A stretch of 64,000 nt of DNA from a bacterium (GCA_016699125.1 CP064961.1:620001-684000), one strand, 5' to 3'; counted from the first letter of the stretch, positions 38,651 to 48,798 are shown. Notes: generated by a model not told the origin, from the letters alone. Numbers and translations: made by a program.

Positions 38651-39790
38651 ATGCATAAAAGAGTTATTTTACAGCTTTCGCTTGTTGAGGGAGTTGGCAG
38701 TAAAAAAATACAAATGATTCAGTCGTATCTGGAAAGAAATGACCTTTGTTGGACAGATATAGCTAAGTTTGATGTAGCTACCTTCGAACATCAGATTGGG
38801 TTTTCATCTACAGATGCTTTGAATCTCCGGACGGTACTTTCAAATGAGTATGAAGTTGAAAAAGAGATCACCGAAGCCGGGAAAAATAACATCCATTGGA
38901 CCACCTTTTTAGATTCAGACTATCCTGATCAGTTAAAACATTCGCATAATCCACCAGCCGTTTTGTATTGGCAGGGTAATCAAGATTTGAAAGTCCCGTT
39001 TGAAAGCCTTGCAGTCGTTGGATCGCGTGCAATGGATGGCTATGGAAAACAGGTTTTAGAAAGTCTTTTGCCTGAATGTGTGGTTGCAGGTATTCCGATC
39101 ATAAGTGGTGGGGCTTTGGGCATTGATGCAGCGGCACATCAGATAAGTTTGGAGTATGGTGGAAAAACGGTGGTTGTGCTTGGATCAGGACTTTTAAAAC
39201 CGTACCCTGAAAAAAATAGAGCTTTATTTGAGCAGGTCGCAGATAGCGGTGGTTTTGTAATAAGTGGGTTTCCATTGCACATACCACCAGTGGCACAGAA
39301 TTTCCCAATACGAAATCGGGTAATCGCAGGATTGTCACATACGTGTCTGGTTGTTCAGGCGGCTGAAAAAAGTGGGGCGTTAATTACAGCTGAATGTGCA
39401 TTGCAGGAGGGTAGAAATGTAGCCGCAGTGCCAGGAGATGTTTTTGATCCATTGAGTGCAGGTTGTAACAATTTGATCAAAAATGGTGCGTACGTAGTAC
39501 AAAATAGCTGTGATATTTTGGAGCTTTTTAATATAAAAACAGTAGCAAGACCACAACTTGAGATCACCACATCTTCTCATCAAAAAAATTCAAAAAAACT
39601 AGAGCTGGTGCTACAGCTCACGGTAGCTGAACGGATGGTTTTTCAGTCGTTGAAAAAAGGTGATAATTATACTTTTGAAGAACTTTTATCCATGACACAG
39701 TTATCATTATCAGATCTAAATGCAATTTTAATTGAGCTTGAAATGAAAGGCCTGATAGAGACAACCTTATTTGGATACAGGCTCGTTTGA
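38651..39790 (+). CDS. dprA: DNA processing protein DprA (Smf)
   Basis: Binds incoming single-stranded DNA and loads RecA during transformation. The N-terminal SAM-like region (EGVGSKKIQMIQSYL) is followed by the Rossmann-like core: LAVVGSRAMDGYGKQV, IPIISGGALGIDAAAHQ, VVVLGSGLLKPYPEKN, FPIRNRVIAGLSHTCLVVQA, SGALITAECALQEGR and VAAVPGDVFDPLSAGCNNLI. The C-terminal winged helix (~310-375) is present. Length 379 is standard. It stands alone, without topA. The ribosome site is weak. Confidence 0.95.
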   Translation: MHKRVILQLSLVEGVGSKKIQMIQSYLERNDLCWTDIAKFDVATFEHQIGFSSTDALNLRTVLSNEYEVEKEITEAGKNNIHWTTFLDSDYPDQLKHSHNPPAVLYWQGNQDLKVPFESLAVVGSRAMDGYGKQVLESLLPECVVAGIPIISGGALGIDAAAHQISLEYGGKTVVVLGSGLLKPYPEKNRALFEQVADSGGFVISGFPLHIPPVAQNFPIRNRVIAGLSHTCLVVQAAEKSGALITAECALQEGRNVAAVPGDVFDPLSAGCNNLIKNGAYVVQNSCDILELFNIKTVARPQLEITTSSHQKNSKKLELVLQLTVAERMVFQSLKKGDNYTFEELLSMTQLSLSDLNAILIELEMKGLIETTLFGYRLV

Positions 39791-40134
39791 AAATATCCAG
39801 TAAGGCAATAACTGTTCGAGTCTTTCTTTAATATTTTTGCATCCTTTTTGTATGTTTTCAGCGTCATCTTTCGCTTTATCTATCGATTCTTTATAGTGTG
39901 ATTGCGCAAAAGGAAAATCGCCCAACAATGTAATGAGGGCTTTCAAGCTTTTTTTCCACATCCGCTCGTTTTCAAAAAGCCCTAAAATGGCTTATTGCAC
40001 AATGATTGGCTATTTAATATTTTGTTTTTTCATAAAAAGCACCGTAATTAGAATGTTTAAAAGACTAAAAATCAATCCTAAATGAATTAAATAAAAAATT
40101 GTATCTTTCATAGAGCTTATGCTACTATTGGCAA
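39791..40134. other. intergenic region with a possible gene fragment
   Basis: About 340 bp between dprA and the ligase. On the minus strand, 39767-39961 encodes ~64 residues (helical, with KDDAENIQKGCKNIKERLEQ) that lack a ribosome site and are bounded upstream by a stop; this looks like a remnant. A 33-codon minus frame at 40010-40111 would give one hydrophobic helix. Neither is convincing as a gene. Confidence 0.35.
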
Positions 40135-42465
40135 ATGATGAAGCAAGTAAAAAAGGTGGTAATGAATTACTCAAGACAAGCAAAAATCTGTACAAAACAA
40201 AATCTATTTCAAAATTTTTCCTCAAAAATCAGCGTTGGTGTATTCATGGGTGGGCTTTCACCTGAAAACGAGGTCTCCTTCAATTCTGGAAGAACGATAT
40301 GTGACCATCTTGATATCCATCGTTATAGCATCATACCGATCTATCAAACAAAACAAGGCGAACTTTATATTCTGCCACTCAAGTTTTTACACCGCGGGAA
40401 AACGACCGATTTTGAACACAGATTATCATATGAAGCCCAACAGATTCTCTGGGATGATTTAAAAGAATGTATTGATTTTATGTACATTGCAACTCATGGC
40501 AACTATGCAGAAGACGGCATCTTGCAAGGAGTCTTAGAAGTCCTTAATATTCCGTACCTGGGTGCTGGTGTATTTGCAAGCGCACTGCGTATGGACAAGA
40601 TTACTCATAAACTATTTTTAAAAGCACAGGGGATTCAGGTCCCAGATTTTACCATTGTCCCAGAAGAAGTATTGGAATCAGAAGATAGTTTAAAAGAATA
40701 CATTAATAACGCTTTACAAAATCTAACAATCAGACTGCCATCAATCGTCAAACCTCACAATCAAGGTTCAAGTGTCGGTGTACAGTTTGTGGACAATCAG
40801 ACAGATTTATTGAACGCAATACAAAATGCATGGCACACAGATGTTCATGCAAAAGTAATTATTGAGGAATACGTTGAAGGGATGGAATTTTCATGCATTA
40901 CACTCGTTGATCATGTTAATCAAACCTATCTGCCATTACCACCAACAGAGATCGTTAAAGAAGCTGGAACGCATATCTATGATTATACCCAAAAATACAT
41001 GCCCGGACGTGCCACAAAGTACACGCCAGCTCGCTGTTCTGAAGCTGATATTATTCATATTCAAAACACCTGTATTCGCGTGATGGAACTTTTGGAGTTT
41101 CCAACGATCTCACGAATCGATGGCTTTTTGAAAAAAGATGGCACGGTGGTTATTTTCGATCCAAACTCACTTTCGGGCATGGGACCGGCAAGCTTTCTCT
41201 TTTTGCAAGCAGCAGAAGCAGGCATGAACCACACCCAACTTATCAACCATTTAATTGAAACAGAGCTTTCAAACTATGGCATTACCACCAGATCTGAAAC
41301 ACAAGGAGTCACAATGGACAATGCAACAGGATTGATAGACCCAAAAAAGCGAATTGCTGTTTTAATGGGCGGAGCTTCTGCAGAAAGAGAAACTTCGCTT
41401 GAAACAGGACGGAATGTCGTTTATAAACTTTCACCAGAAAAATATATTCCCGTTCCCCTTTTTGTTTCACAGGACCTGAAACTGTATCACCTTGATACCT
41501 CGCTGTTGGTTCGTAATTCAACCAAAGAGATTGCAACTCTTATTGCAGAGCAATCGTCGGTAAAATGGTCAGAACTTCCACAGATTGCCGACTTTGTATT
41601 TATTGGCCTTCATGGAGGCGTTGGTGAAAACGGCTCAGTACAGGGCATGCTTGAGATGTTGCATATGCCATATAATGGCTCTGGTGTTTTTGCAAGCAGT
41701 TTATGCATGAACAAGTACAAAACAAACGAATGTTTAGCGCAACAGAACATCGCAATACCTACCCACCTTTTGATTGAAAAACAGGAATGGACACTGAATC
41801 CTGAATATGCCATTGAAAAAATCGTACATTCATTCTCATTTCCATTAATCGTCAAACCAAGTGACGACGGATGCAGCGTGATGGTTGCAAAAGTTCATAA
41901 CGAATCAGAGCTGAAAACGGCAATAACTACACTGTTTGATAACGGCAAAACTGATGCGTTAATCGAAGAATATATCGAAGGCACAGAATTAACTGTTGGA
42001 GTCCTTGGCAATACCTATCATATTCAGGTATTGCCGCCCACAGAGTGCGTCAGAACAAGTTCAATTTTGACCATGGAAGAGAAATTTCTCCCCGGCGCAG
42101 GGGAAAATCAGACCCCCGCGTTACTTGAAGCTGATGCGATTGCGTGCGCGCAAGCAACGGTCAAAAAAGGATTTTTTGCTGCCCAGTGCACCGGATATGC
42201 ACGTGTTGACTGTTTTTACCAGAATGCCCAGCAAAGTCCAACCGGAATAGCACGCACGGTCATTATTGAGATCAATACACTGCCCGCACTTACGCCGGCA
42301 ACCTGCCTTTTTGCACAAGCGGCAGAAATTGGTATAAATCCAATGAACTTCATTGACAAAATAGTAGAACTTGGGTTTGAAAAACACAAAAAGGTAGCTT
42401 TGCATAATTCACAACCAGAAGTCAAAAGCGTACCTATTTTCAATCAAAGCTACAGCGAAAACTAA
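40135..42465 (+). CDS. tandem-fused D-alanine--D-alanine ligase
   Basis: Two complete ATP-grasp D-Ala-D-Ala ligase units in one 776-residue chain (~32-390 and ~402-760). Unit 1: FMGGLSPENEVSFNSG, ATHGNYAEDGILQG, KPHNQGSSVGV, YDYTQKYMPG and RIDGFL, but FDPNSLSGMGP where FxEINxxPG is usual (Glu to Asp). Unit 2: LMGGASAERETSLETG, LHGGVGENGSVQG, RVDCFY and IIEINTLPALTP are good, but the ATP loop reads KPSDDGCSVMV and the KY lid is MEEKFLPG. The defects are complementary. Ddl normally works as a homodimer, so an intramolecular pair with divided or new specificity is plausible. No other peptidoglycan gene is adjacent. The start is uncertain. Confidence 0.88.
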   Translation: MMKQVKKVVMNYSRQAKICTKQNLFQNFSSKISVGVFMGGLSPENEVSFNSGRTICDHLDIHRYSIIPIYQTKQGELYILPLKFLHRGKTTDFEHRLSYEAQQILWDDLKECIDFMYIATHGNYAEDGILQGVLEVLNIPYLGAGVFASALRMDKITHKLFLKAQGIQVPDFTIVPEEVLESEDSLKEYINNALQNLTIRLPSIVKPHNQGSSVGVQFVDNQTDLLNAIQNAWHTDVHAKVIIEEYVEGMEFSCITLVDHVNQTYLPLPPTEIVKEAGTHIYDYTQKYMPGRATKYTPARCSEADIIHIQNTCIRVMELLEFPTISRIDGFLKKDGTVVIFDPNSLSGMGPASFLFLQAAEAGMNHTQLINHLIETELSNYGITTRSETQGVTMDNATGLIDPKKRIAVLMGGASAERETSLETGRNVVYKLSPEKYIPVPLFVSQDLKLYHLDTSLLVRNSTKEIATLIAEQSSVKWSELPQIADFVFIGLHGGVGENGSVQGMLEMLHMPYNGSGVFASSLCMNKYKTNECLAQQNIAIPTHLLIEKQEWTLNPEYAIEKIVHSFSFPLIVKPSDDGCSVMVAKVHNESELKTAITTLFDNGKTDALIEEYIEGTELTVGVLGNTYHIQVLPPTECVRTSSILTMEEKFLPGAGENQTPALLEADAIACAQATVKKGFFAAQCTGYARVDCFYQNAQQSPTGIARTVIIEINTLPALTPATCLFAQAAEIGINPMNFIDKIVELGFEKHKKVALHNSQPEVKSVPIFNQSYSEN

Positions 42466-42537
42466 ACATTATTTACTTTTAAAGCAATTTTCTGTTAAAA
42501 TTCATAATGTAATTTTAAAAAACAGGTTTGGAGCTGC

Positions 42538-44617
42538 ATGTATCTTATTTTCCTGATCCTACTATTCTGGTATGTAATGCCTGCGCACAGCATGGACAAA
42601 AAACTCGTTCCAGTACAATTCGAAAGCATTGCAAAGATAGAAGAAATCGATGATTTAACCATTCAACAACAATTAAAAGGCTTCAATATCAACACACCGT
42701 TAATTAATCAATGGAATAATCAGATAAGTCAGTTCTGGAGTACATATAAGATCAAAGACAGCAGCAAAAAAGCTATACTAGGCATATTCAAAACTATATT
42801 AGAAAAACATGCTGAACTACTTCCAAACAGATTACTTGGTAGTGGTCAAGACTGGATAGAGGTAGTCATAGAAACAACTAATCCTTCTTCAGGCTCTGGA
42901 TCAGCTCAGGCAGTTGGAGCAGAATTCATGACCAACCTGTTAAAATCATCAGAAGAAAACAGAAAAGCCTTTTATACCCAATGGTGGGCGATGAACCTCT
43001 ATCTTGGAGCATTGCCATGGGACAAACATAAACATTCACTAGAGAAAACGAAATACTTGACCTGTAAGCAAAAAATGAATGCCTACAGTTCTTTCAAGCA
43101 AGACAAGAGATTTTTTACAACAGATTCTGCATCATTTTTTTTTTAGAGGCAAGCAAATAAAAAAAGAATGGGTTCAAGATACTTTGGATTCAAATCAGGA
43201 TTTTGATAAAGCAATCATCAATGAGCAACTCTTAACACCACAATACATTGAAGATCAGAATGATCCAACTAATCCTGCCAACAACAATAATACTCAAATC
43301 AACATACTAAAAAAGTTCGATCTCGAACGCTTTGAACAAACTACACGGAATATTAAAAGTGCAATAGGATTTTTTTTAAAAAAACTTAGAGTCCCAATTG
43401 AAAAAAAGATGAAAGTTCTACGTAAAACTATTAAGCTTGCATTTTTAAATATAAAAAATGGCACAGAATCCTTAGAAAATATCAAATCTATGTCATTTGC
43501 AGTAAGAAGAGGGGGAGCCAATTCCTTGACAGATGATAAGCCTGAGCTTATTTATAAAGTCATAAAAGAAAATATGGATGACAAGGATTTTAATCTTCAA
43601 GCATTCAAAAAAAAGCTTTTAAGCTTGGACTTTTCAAAATTAACGGTAGAGCTGGGAAACGCTGGAACACTTTCTAAGTCAGCAGCTAGGTACGATACAA
43701 TTAGCAATTTTTTAAATACGTACCTATCATGCATAAACAATATCATTGCTCGCTTTCAGGAACATCCAGATATTACAACGATTGACGAATTACTATACGA
43801 TGAGCTGAATGTACTGAATAATATGTTAATCACATTACATAAAGCACAAGAAAAGGAGCAGCAAATCTTAGCACAGAAAAAGGAAAAAGAAAAAGAACTT
43901 GGGTATACTGAAGAGAATATTAAGCTTTTAGATGAACCAGCAAAGTTGATTGAAGAAGCAATAGAAAAAACTCAACATGATTCATCTAAACTCATGATGC
44001 TCCAAAATAAAAAGGAAAAAGGCAAAGAAGTTAAACCTGAAAATACCGCCTTCAACTTCTTACTTGCATTGCTTACAAAAGGCATAATTCAAAATAATGA
44101 TGCTTTTCAGGATCACCTAGAATCACTATTGAACATAACGCCCCGGGGCCTCTTTCAACTGTACCGAGAACCATCATTTGCAAAGATTTTAAAAGTACCA
44201 GAGCATGAAGAACCAAAACAGCCTGAACATAAGCCAAAACAGATTGAAGGTGCAAAAAAAGAAGTGGACAATCCATCAGAAACACTGCAACCAAAAGTCA
44301 CACCCATGCCAATCACCACAAAAAAACCTGTAAAACAAGAGCCGGTTGTCAAAGAAAAACCTGTAACTTTCACGATTGACGAAACACCTGTCACTATTGA
44401 AATTGAAGAACCTAAACCAACGCCACCGCCAGCAAATCCTACTGAAAAACCAAGTCCTGCAACAACCGGCATTGACAATACTGGCAACCAAACACCCCCA
44501 ACCAATCCATCAAATAACCCTCTTGAACTTGTATTACGTTTTTTTGGCCCGATTGGAAGAACTATTCAAGAAGCAGCAAGCGCTGTCTTTCAGTGGCTTG
44601 TTAGTTGGATTCAATAA
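42538..44617 (+). pseudogene. exported protein gene split at a T10 tract (692 aa if joined)
   Basis: The ATG at 42538 (GGAG upstream; signal YLIFLILLFWYVMPAHS) opens a 202-codon frame ending in DSASFFF-stop at 43146. The next frame runs to 44617 and contains the same T-run: with nine rather than ten Ts (43135-43144), DSASFFF continues as RGKQIKKEWVQDTL. The joined protein would have a helical central region, a Lys/Glu coiled coil (~430-480), a Pro/Lys-rich linker (~560-650) and a short hydrophobic end. Function unknown. T10 is the longest homopolymer I noticed in a coding region here and is typical of contingency loci. Sequencing error is the main alternative. Confidence 0.75.
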
Positions 44618-45069
44618 ATTTGGAAATAGATAGCGTATAAAGAAGCTGCATAGCAAAGACCAAATAAAAAGACTGCACAATCATGTTTACCTGTTCGAGG
44701 AGCGCTTTCATATCAAGTTTAGCAATTGCATGTTTATCTAAAGCTTGTTTTACATCGTCAAGCATTTTAACAAAAGATTTGTATTCAATCCACTGATGTA
44801 ATTGGACATAACGGAAACAAGGCTTCGTTATAAACCTGACATTTTTTTTCAATCAGAGCTTTCATCGACGCACATATCTCAACATCACAGCTCACTGTCG
44901 TAACCTGTTCATAGGGACGCTCTTACCATAGGCCAAATTTTGCACATAATCATTTTTTGTTCTTTCAAGCTTATTAAATCGTTCATGGTGATCGTCAATT
45001 AAAGAAAGCCTCCAGAACAAAAAAAGAAGATATTATTAAAAAAGCTATCACAAGGCTATATTTTTTCAT
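44601..45069 (-). pseudogene. decayed small exported-protein gene
   Basis: On the minus strand, ATG at 45069 opens MKKYSLVIAFLIISSFFVLEAFF, a clear signal peptide, then stops. Coding-like sequence continues in other frames: DDHHERFNKLERTKNDYVQNLAYGKS, then EQVTTVSCDVEICASMKALIEKK, then YKSFVKMLDDVKQALDKHAIAK with a hydrophobic end near 44605. At least three frameshifts separate the parts. The full product would have been ~150 residues. The last part keeps an open 83-codon frame, but without the signal. No family is recognised. It overlaps the 3' end of the split exported gene by 17 bp. Confidence 0.5.
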
Positions 45070-45092
45070 CGCAGACTTTCGCACAATCAGAT

Positions 45093-45120
45093 TTGATGTA
45101 ACTGTCTATTGTGGTATAAT
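45093..45120 (+). promoter_or_regulatory. sigma-70-type promoter for dnaJ
   Basis: TTGATG (45093-45098), a 16-bp spacer, and TATAAT (45115-45120) with an extended TGG just before it. The dnaJ start is 47 nt downstream. No CIRCE-type inverted repeat is seen. Confidence 0.6.
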
Positions 45121-45166
45121 AACATAAAAAATATGTCTCTTTAACAACTTTTTTAAGATTTAGAGT

Positions 45167-46294
45167 ATGCAAAAAAAAGATTTCTATACCATTTTGGGCG
45201 TGGAACGTTCGGCCACCGTCGATCAGATCAAAGCAGCTTATCGAAAACTTGCAATGAAATATCACCCAGACAGAAATCCTGGCAATAAAGAAGCTGAAGA
45301 AAAATTCAAAGAAGCAGCAGAGGCTTACGAAGTCTTGTCTGATAAAGAAAAACGGGCACGATACGATCAGTTTGGACACGCAGACTTTGGTCAACAGGGT
45401 GGAGCGCATGGTCACGGAATGAATATGGATGATATCTTTGAGAATTTTGGTGATATCTTTGGATCAATGTTTGGACACGGCACACAAAAACGTCGAGGAA
45501 AAGTTGAACCAGAACCACTGCGCGGCCATGACCTGCACAAAGAGATTGAGATCTCAATGCTTGATGCATTCAAAGGCTGCAAGCAGGAACTCGGTTACTA
45601 TCATTTTATGTCGTGCAGCGGATGCAATGGCAAAGGGGTACAGCCGGGAACATCGGTGCAAAACTGTGGGCAATGTCAAGGCAGCGGTAAAATTCAGTTT
45701 CAACAGGGCTTTTTCATGTACTCACAAGCATGCAATGCCTGCTCTGGTCAAGGATTTACTATTCCATCTCCCTGTACGCAATGTAACGGTCAATGTAGAC
45801 TACAGCAGTACGACAAATTTTCAGTCACCATTCCAGAAGGAATTTTTAATGGGGCAGAACTACGTATTGTTCAAAAAGGTGACGCGGGTGCATTCGGTGG
45901 CAAGTCTGGCGATCTATTTGTAAAAGTGCATATCAAAGAAGAACAGGGCTTTGCACGCGAGGGCGACGACCTTGTATGCAAAGTAACACTGACCTATCCG
46001 CAACTTGTGTTCGGTTGTCAGATTGAGATTGAAAGTATAGATAAAACCCATCATCCATTAAAAGTTCCCAAAGGCTGTCAAATCGGCGAACGAATTCTGA
46101 TCGTAGGAAAAGGGTTTAAAAAACTGAAAGGCAACGGCTATGGAAATCTGGTCATTGTCACACAATGTCATATTCCCCACAAGCTGGCTGCCGAGGAAAA
46201 AAAAGCATTGGAAGCATATTCCGATCTGATTGGCACCAATATAGATAGCAAAAGTGATGGCATTGGTTGGTTTTTCAAAAAGTTTTTAGGGTAG
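45167..46294 (+). CDS. dnaJ: chaperone DnaJ
   Basis: Co-chaperone stimulating DnaK ATPase. The J domain has the HPD motif in [10 protein letters not shown], followed by a Gly-rich linker ([13 protein letters not shown]) and zinc-finger repeats [24 protein letters not shown] and CTQCNGQC. The fourth has Cys in place of the usual final Gly, but the zinc ligands remain. The C-terminal substrate domains are normal, and the length is 375. dnaK and grpE are not adjacent. A good promoter lies upstream. An A8 run inside the gene (near 46196) is in frame, a useful control for the homopolymer frameshifts elsewhere. Confidence 0.96.
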   Translation: MQKKDFYTILGVERSATVDQIKAAYRKLAMKYHPDRNPGNKEAEEKFKEAAEAYEVLSDKEKRARYDQFGHADFGQQGGAHGHGMNMDDIFENFGDIFGSMFGHGTQKRRGKVEPEPLRGHDLHKEIEISMLDAFKGCKQELGYYHFMSCSGCNGKGVQPGTSVQNCGQCQGSGKIQFQQGFFMYSQACNACSGQGFTIPSPCTQCNGQCRLQQYDKFSVTIPEGIFNGAELRIVQKGDAGAFGGKSGDLFVKVHIKEEQGFAREGDDLVCKVTLTYPQLVFGCQIEIESIDKTHHPLKVPKGCQIGERILIVGKGFKKLKGNGYGNLVIVTQCHIPHKLAAEEKKALEAYSDLIGTNIDSKSDGIGWFFKKFLG

Positions 46295-46412
46295 ACGAAA
46301 GAATAATATCAAAAACAAAATAGAATTATATGTAAAATTACCACGATAAAAAAGTTTAATTGGAAGAAATTGTGTAGTGCCTCAATAGATAGCCCAATTA
46401 TCAGGAGCGAGG

Positions 46413-47552
46413 ATGAAAATTAACCTACTTTCAGCAAACTATTTTTTGACCTTACCATTAGTTTTTTTGAATAATACATTGTGTATGAACTGGCTTGAAA
46501 AGAAAGAAACTAGTAATACTAGTTATGATGTATCAGTAGACTATCAAAAAACATATGGGGACAAACTTTTTTTCTATCAAAAAAGAGCTGGTGCCACAGT
46601 AGATCGGAATAAATACGGTTCTATATCTTTAAGTGATATACTGTATATAAAGTATAGTTTCAATGAATACGATTATTTTTTTCATTTGCCATTTTTTTTA
46701 GACAGAAAAGGTGATTCTGATACCTCAAATTCAATACATCAGCAAGGTCAAAAGACGCTAGCCAGTATGATTTATAGTTTATTGAATGATACACTATGTG
46801 CAGCAGTAGATCCAGCATTAAATGGTGACAAAATCAGACCAGACGTAGAGCTCACCATTTTAAATATTACAAATCTCGCCGTTGATTTAACAGCAATCAA
46901 ACAAGAAGGATTAATTGGATTGGAAGAAAAATATGCGTTAGATGTAGAAAGTCTAGACGAGGAACGAAAGTTCTTGCTCGCAGAGTTTTTTTATAAAAAA
47001 ACTCATAGTCCATTACGTCTGCATGCAACTGCCGTCTTGTTAGAAGAAGAAACAATACTAAAAAAATTGGTGGAAATAGAGCAAACTACAAACTCGACAA
47101 GCAGACAATCAGAACGCAATATAATCAAAAAAAATCTTCAAGCAAGCTTAAACTTGAAAAAAGAAAAGCTGAAAGATGCTTCCATCATAAACCTGTTTCA
47201 TTACTTAGGCTCATTAAACATAGAAAGATTAATAAACTTTAAAATACAACAATTAGAAAAAGTAGAAGTATCAATATTAAACTCATTTGATATAGAAACG
47301 TTTATGAAACTTAACTCCCAAGCAATAAAAAAGAATGAAAAAGAACAGGTAGAGACAATTAAGAATTTCGTTTCTATTCTGAATACAATCGAGAAAGCAG
47401 ATAAAGCGTGCAAGAATATTGCTAATGACCTCACTTATATTGAAAATCAAAGTGATTTCCAAAAACGACTATATATCATTTACGATCGAATCAATAAAAT
47501 GCAAGAGCACGTTGAAGCTCTTACATTTAAAAATCGCCTTCCCGAATTTTGA
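46413..47552 (+). CDS. exported protein with helical body, 379 aa
   Basis: Unknown. The start has AGGAGCGAGG directly upstream. A hydrophobic N-terminal segment (ANYFLTLPLVFLNNTLC) may be a signal. The early part is Tyr/Phe rich (YIKYSFNEYDYFFHLPFF); residues ~190-370 are charged and heptad-like, suggesting coiled coil (KKLVEIEQ, KEKLKDASI, EKEQVETIKNFVSIL). No motif is recognised. It stands alone between dnaJ and the convergent nuclease gene. Confidence 0.7.
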   Translation: MKINLLSANYFLTLPLVFLNNTLCMNWLEKKETSNTSYDVSVDYQKTYGDKLFFYQKRAGATVDRNKYGSISLSDILYIKYSFNEYDYFFHLPFFLDRKGDSDTSNSIHQQGQKTLASMIYSLLNDTLCAAVDPALNGDKIRPDVELTILNITNLAVDLTAIKQEGLIGLEEKYALDVESLDEERKFLLAEFFYKKTHSPLRLHATAVLLEEETILKKLVEIEQTTNSTSRQSERNIIKKNLQASLNLKKEKLKDASIINLFHYLGSLNIERLINFKIQQLEKVEVSILNSFDIETFMKLNSQAIKKNEKEQVETIKNFVSILNTIEKADKACKNIANDLTYIENQSDFQKRLYIIYDRINKMQEHVEALTFKNRLPEF

Positions 47553-47604
47553 ATTTAAATTTTCTATTCTTTCAGATCAATAAAATGGGACGGAGTCAAA
47601 ATTA

Positions 47605-48699
47605 TCAATAAAACATCTGCTGTTTATGCCTCTGTTTTTGACTGGTACCGGAATGAGCATCTTTTGAATACTGGTTTATTGCTGCATAAAAATAGGCGCG
47701 GTCTTCAGTTTTGACGACCGCCTGTTCATGAGCTTCGGCCAACACAAGTGGATACCCGCGGCCTTTTTCAACCTGATCCCAGATTATACTGACAACTTTT
47801 GACACCAAACTTTGATCTGATGCGATCCAAAAAGGGATCTCTACACGCACAACCTCATGTCCACTGTTAAGATAGAAAAAACAGGGGACAAGTACAGATG
47901 GATAATCTTGCGTACCGTTTATTGGCACTTGAAAAACAACAGTTCGTGCGCCAACAGGCAACCATTCACCAAGAAAATCAGCATCAACCAGGTCTTCATA
48001 ATCGACAGCCTGGTTATTAGTTTGGCCATACGAACGCATGATACTAATAAGATCTTTGCTTTGCGGAGCACTAATATAAAAAGCATGCAAAAACTGCTGG
48101 TGATACAGCTGCAACAATAGCTCGAAGTACCGTTTTAAAAAACGCTCTTTCAAGTTTTTATATGGCTGCAGATGCCAAAACAGCAATGATCCATCAAAAA
48201 GAATACAACCGTTTTCTGAGCTTTTAAAGCTCTGAAAAAGCTCAAGCGCCTTCAAAAACTCATATTCATGTCGCAAACAGTCAACCGCCTTGGCAATATT
48301 TTCATCTTGCAAAATCGAAGTTTTAAAAACCGTAGGCTCATTAAAAAACTGCGCCGAAGATGCATGAACCCCATACGAAACAAAAAGAGCGCCAACGTTA
48401 ATCAAAAAGCAGTCAAAGCCCCAGTGCCGATCAGGATAGATCTGCGATCCGTCAACGCCCAAAATTTCGTACGGCTCATCAAAAGCAGCTTTTTGATATA
48501 TCGTTGCAAAGCCAACTTCAGGATAACGCAATGGAAGCGCACACAAAAATTGTTTCCCTGCTAATTCAGATTGAAATTTTAAATCTGAGCAAAAAGATGC
48601 CCAGCTGACAAGCAGTCTTTGCAACGATTCAGCCTTTTTTTTGTGCAAAGTTGGCATCTGATCGGATAATTGCAAAGCTATTTTAATGCGATCTATCAT
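47605..48699 (-). CDS. NurA-domain nuclease
   Basis: NurA-fold proteins are Mn-dependent 5' exonucleases/endonucleases that in archaea work with the HerA helicase on DNA ends. Here the catalytic Asp is in GVDGSQIYPD (D83), the second acidic site in ILFDGSLLFW (~171), and the late motif in YPLVLAEAHEQAVVKTEDR. The length of 364 matches. No herA-like ATPase is adjacent, and the window lacks recBCD or addAB. It may act in repair, or in degradation of foreign DNA with a partner elsewhere. Confidence 0.8.
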   Translation of the reverse strand: MIDRIKIALQLSDQMPTLHKKKAESLQRLLVSWASFCSDLKFQSELAGKQFLCALPLRYPEVGFATIYQKAAFDEPYEILGVDGSQIYPDRHWGFDCFLINVGALFVSYGVHASSAQFFNEPTVFKTSILQDENIAKAVDCLRHEYEFLKALELFQSFKSSENGCILFDGSLLFWHLQPYKNLKERFLKRYFELLLQLYHQQFLHAFYISAPQSKDLISIMRSYGQTNNQAVDYEDLVDADFLGEWLPVGARTVVFQVPINGTQDYPSVLVPCFFYLNSGHEVVRVEIPFWIASDQSLVSKVVSIIWDQVEKGRGYPLVLAEAHEQAVVKTEDRAYFYAAINQYSKDAHSGTSQKQRHKQQMFY

Positions 48700-48798
48700 A
48701 TGTATATATCCCTAAGCTTAATTTAAATATTTGACTTTTAAGCAATATATAATATTATTTTAATTAACTATTTTTAATCTTAATTTTAAAGGGTCGAC

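Noticed and set aside
39767..39961. 64-codon minus-strand helical frame at the end of dprA
   Set aside because: Overlaps dprA, no ribosome site, stop shortly upstream; treated as a possible fragment within the intergenic entry.
40010..40225. 71-codon minus-strand frame with a hydrophobic helix
   Set aside because: Its start lies inside the ligase gene and no ribosome site or homologue is recognised; only the last 33 codons are outside coding DNA.
36555..43146. Stop-codon recoding as the cause of the split exported genes
   Set aside because: The halves are in different frames, and TGA, TAA and TAG all end intact genes here, so readthrough cannot join them.
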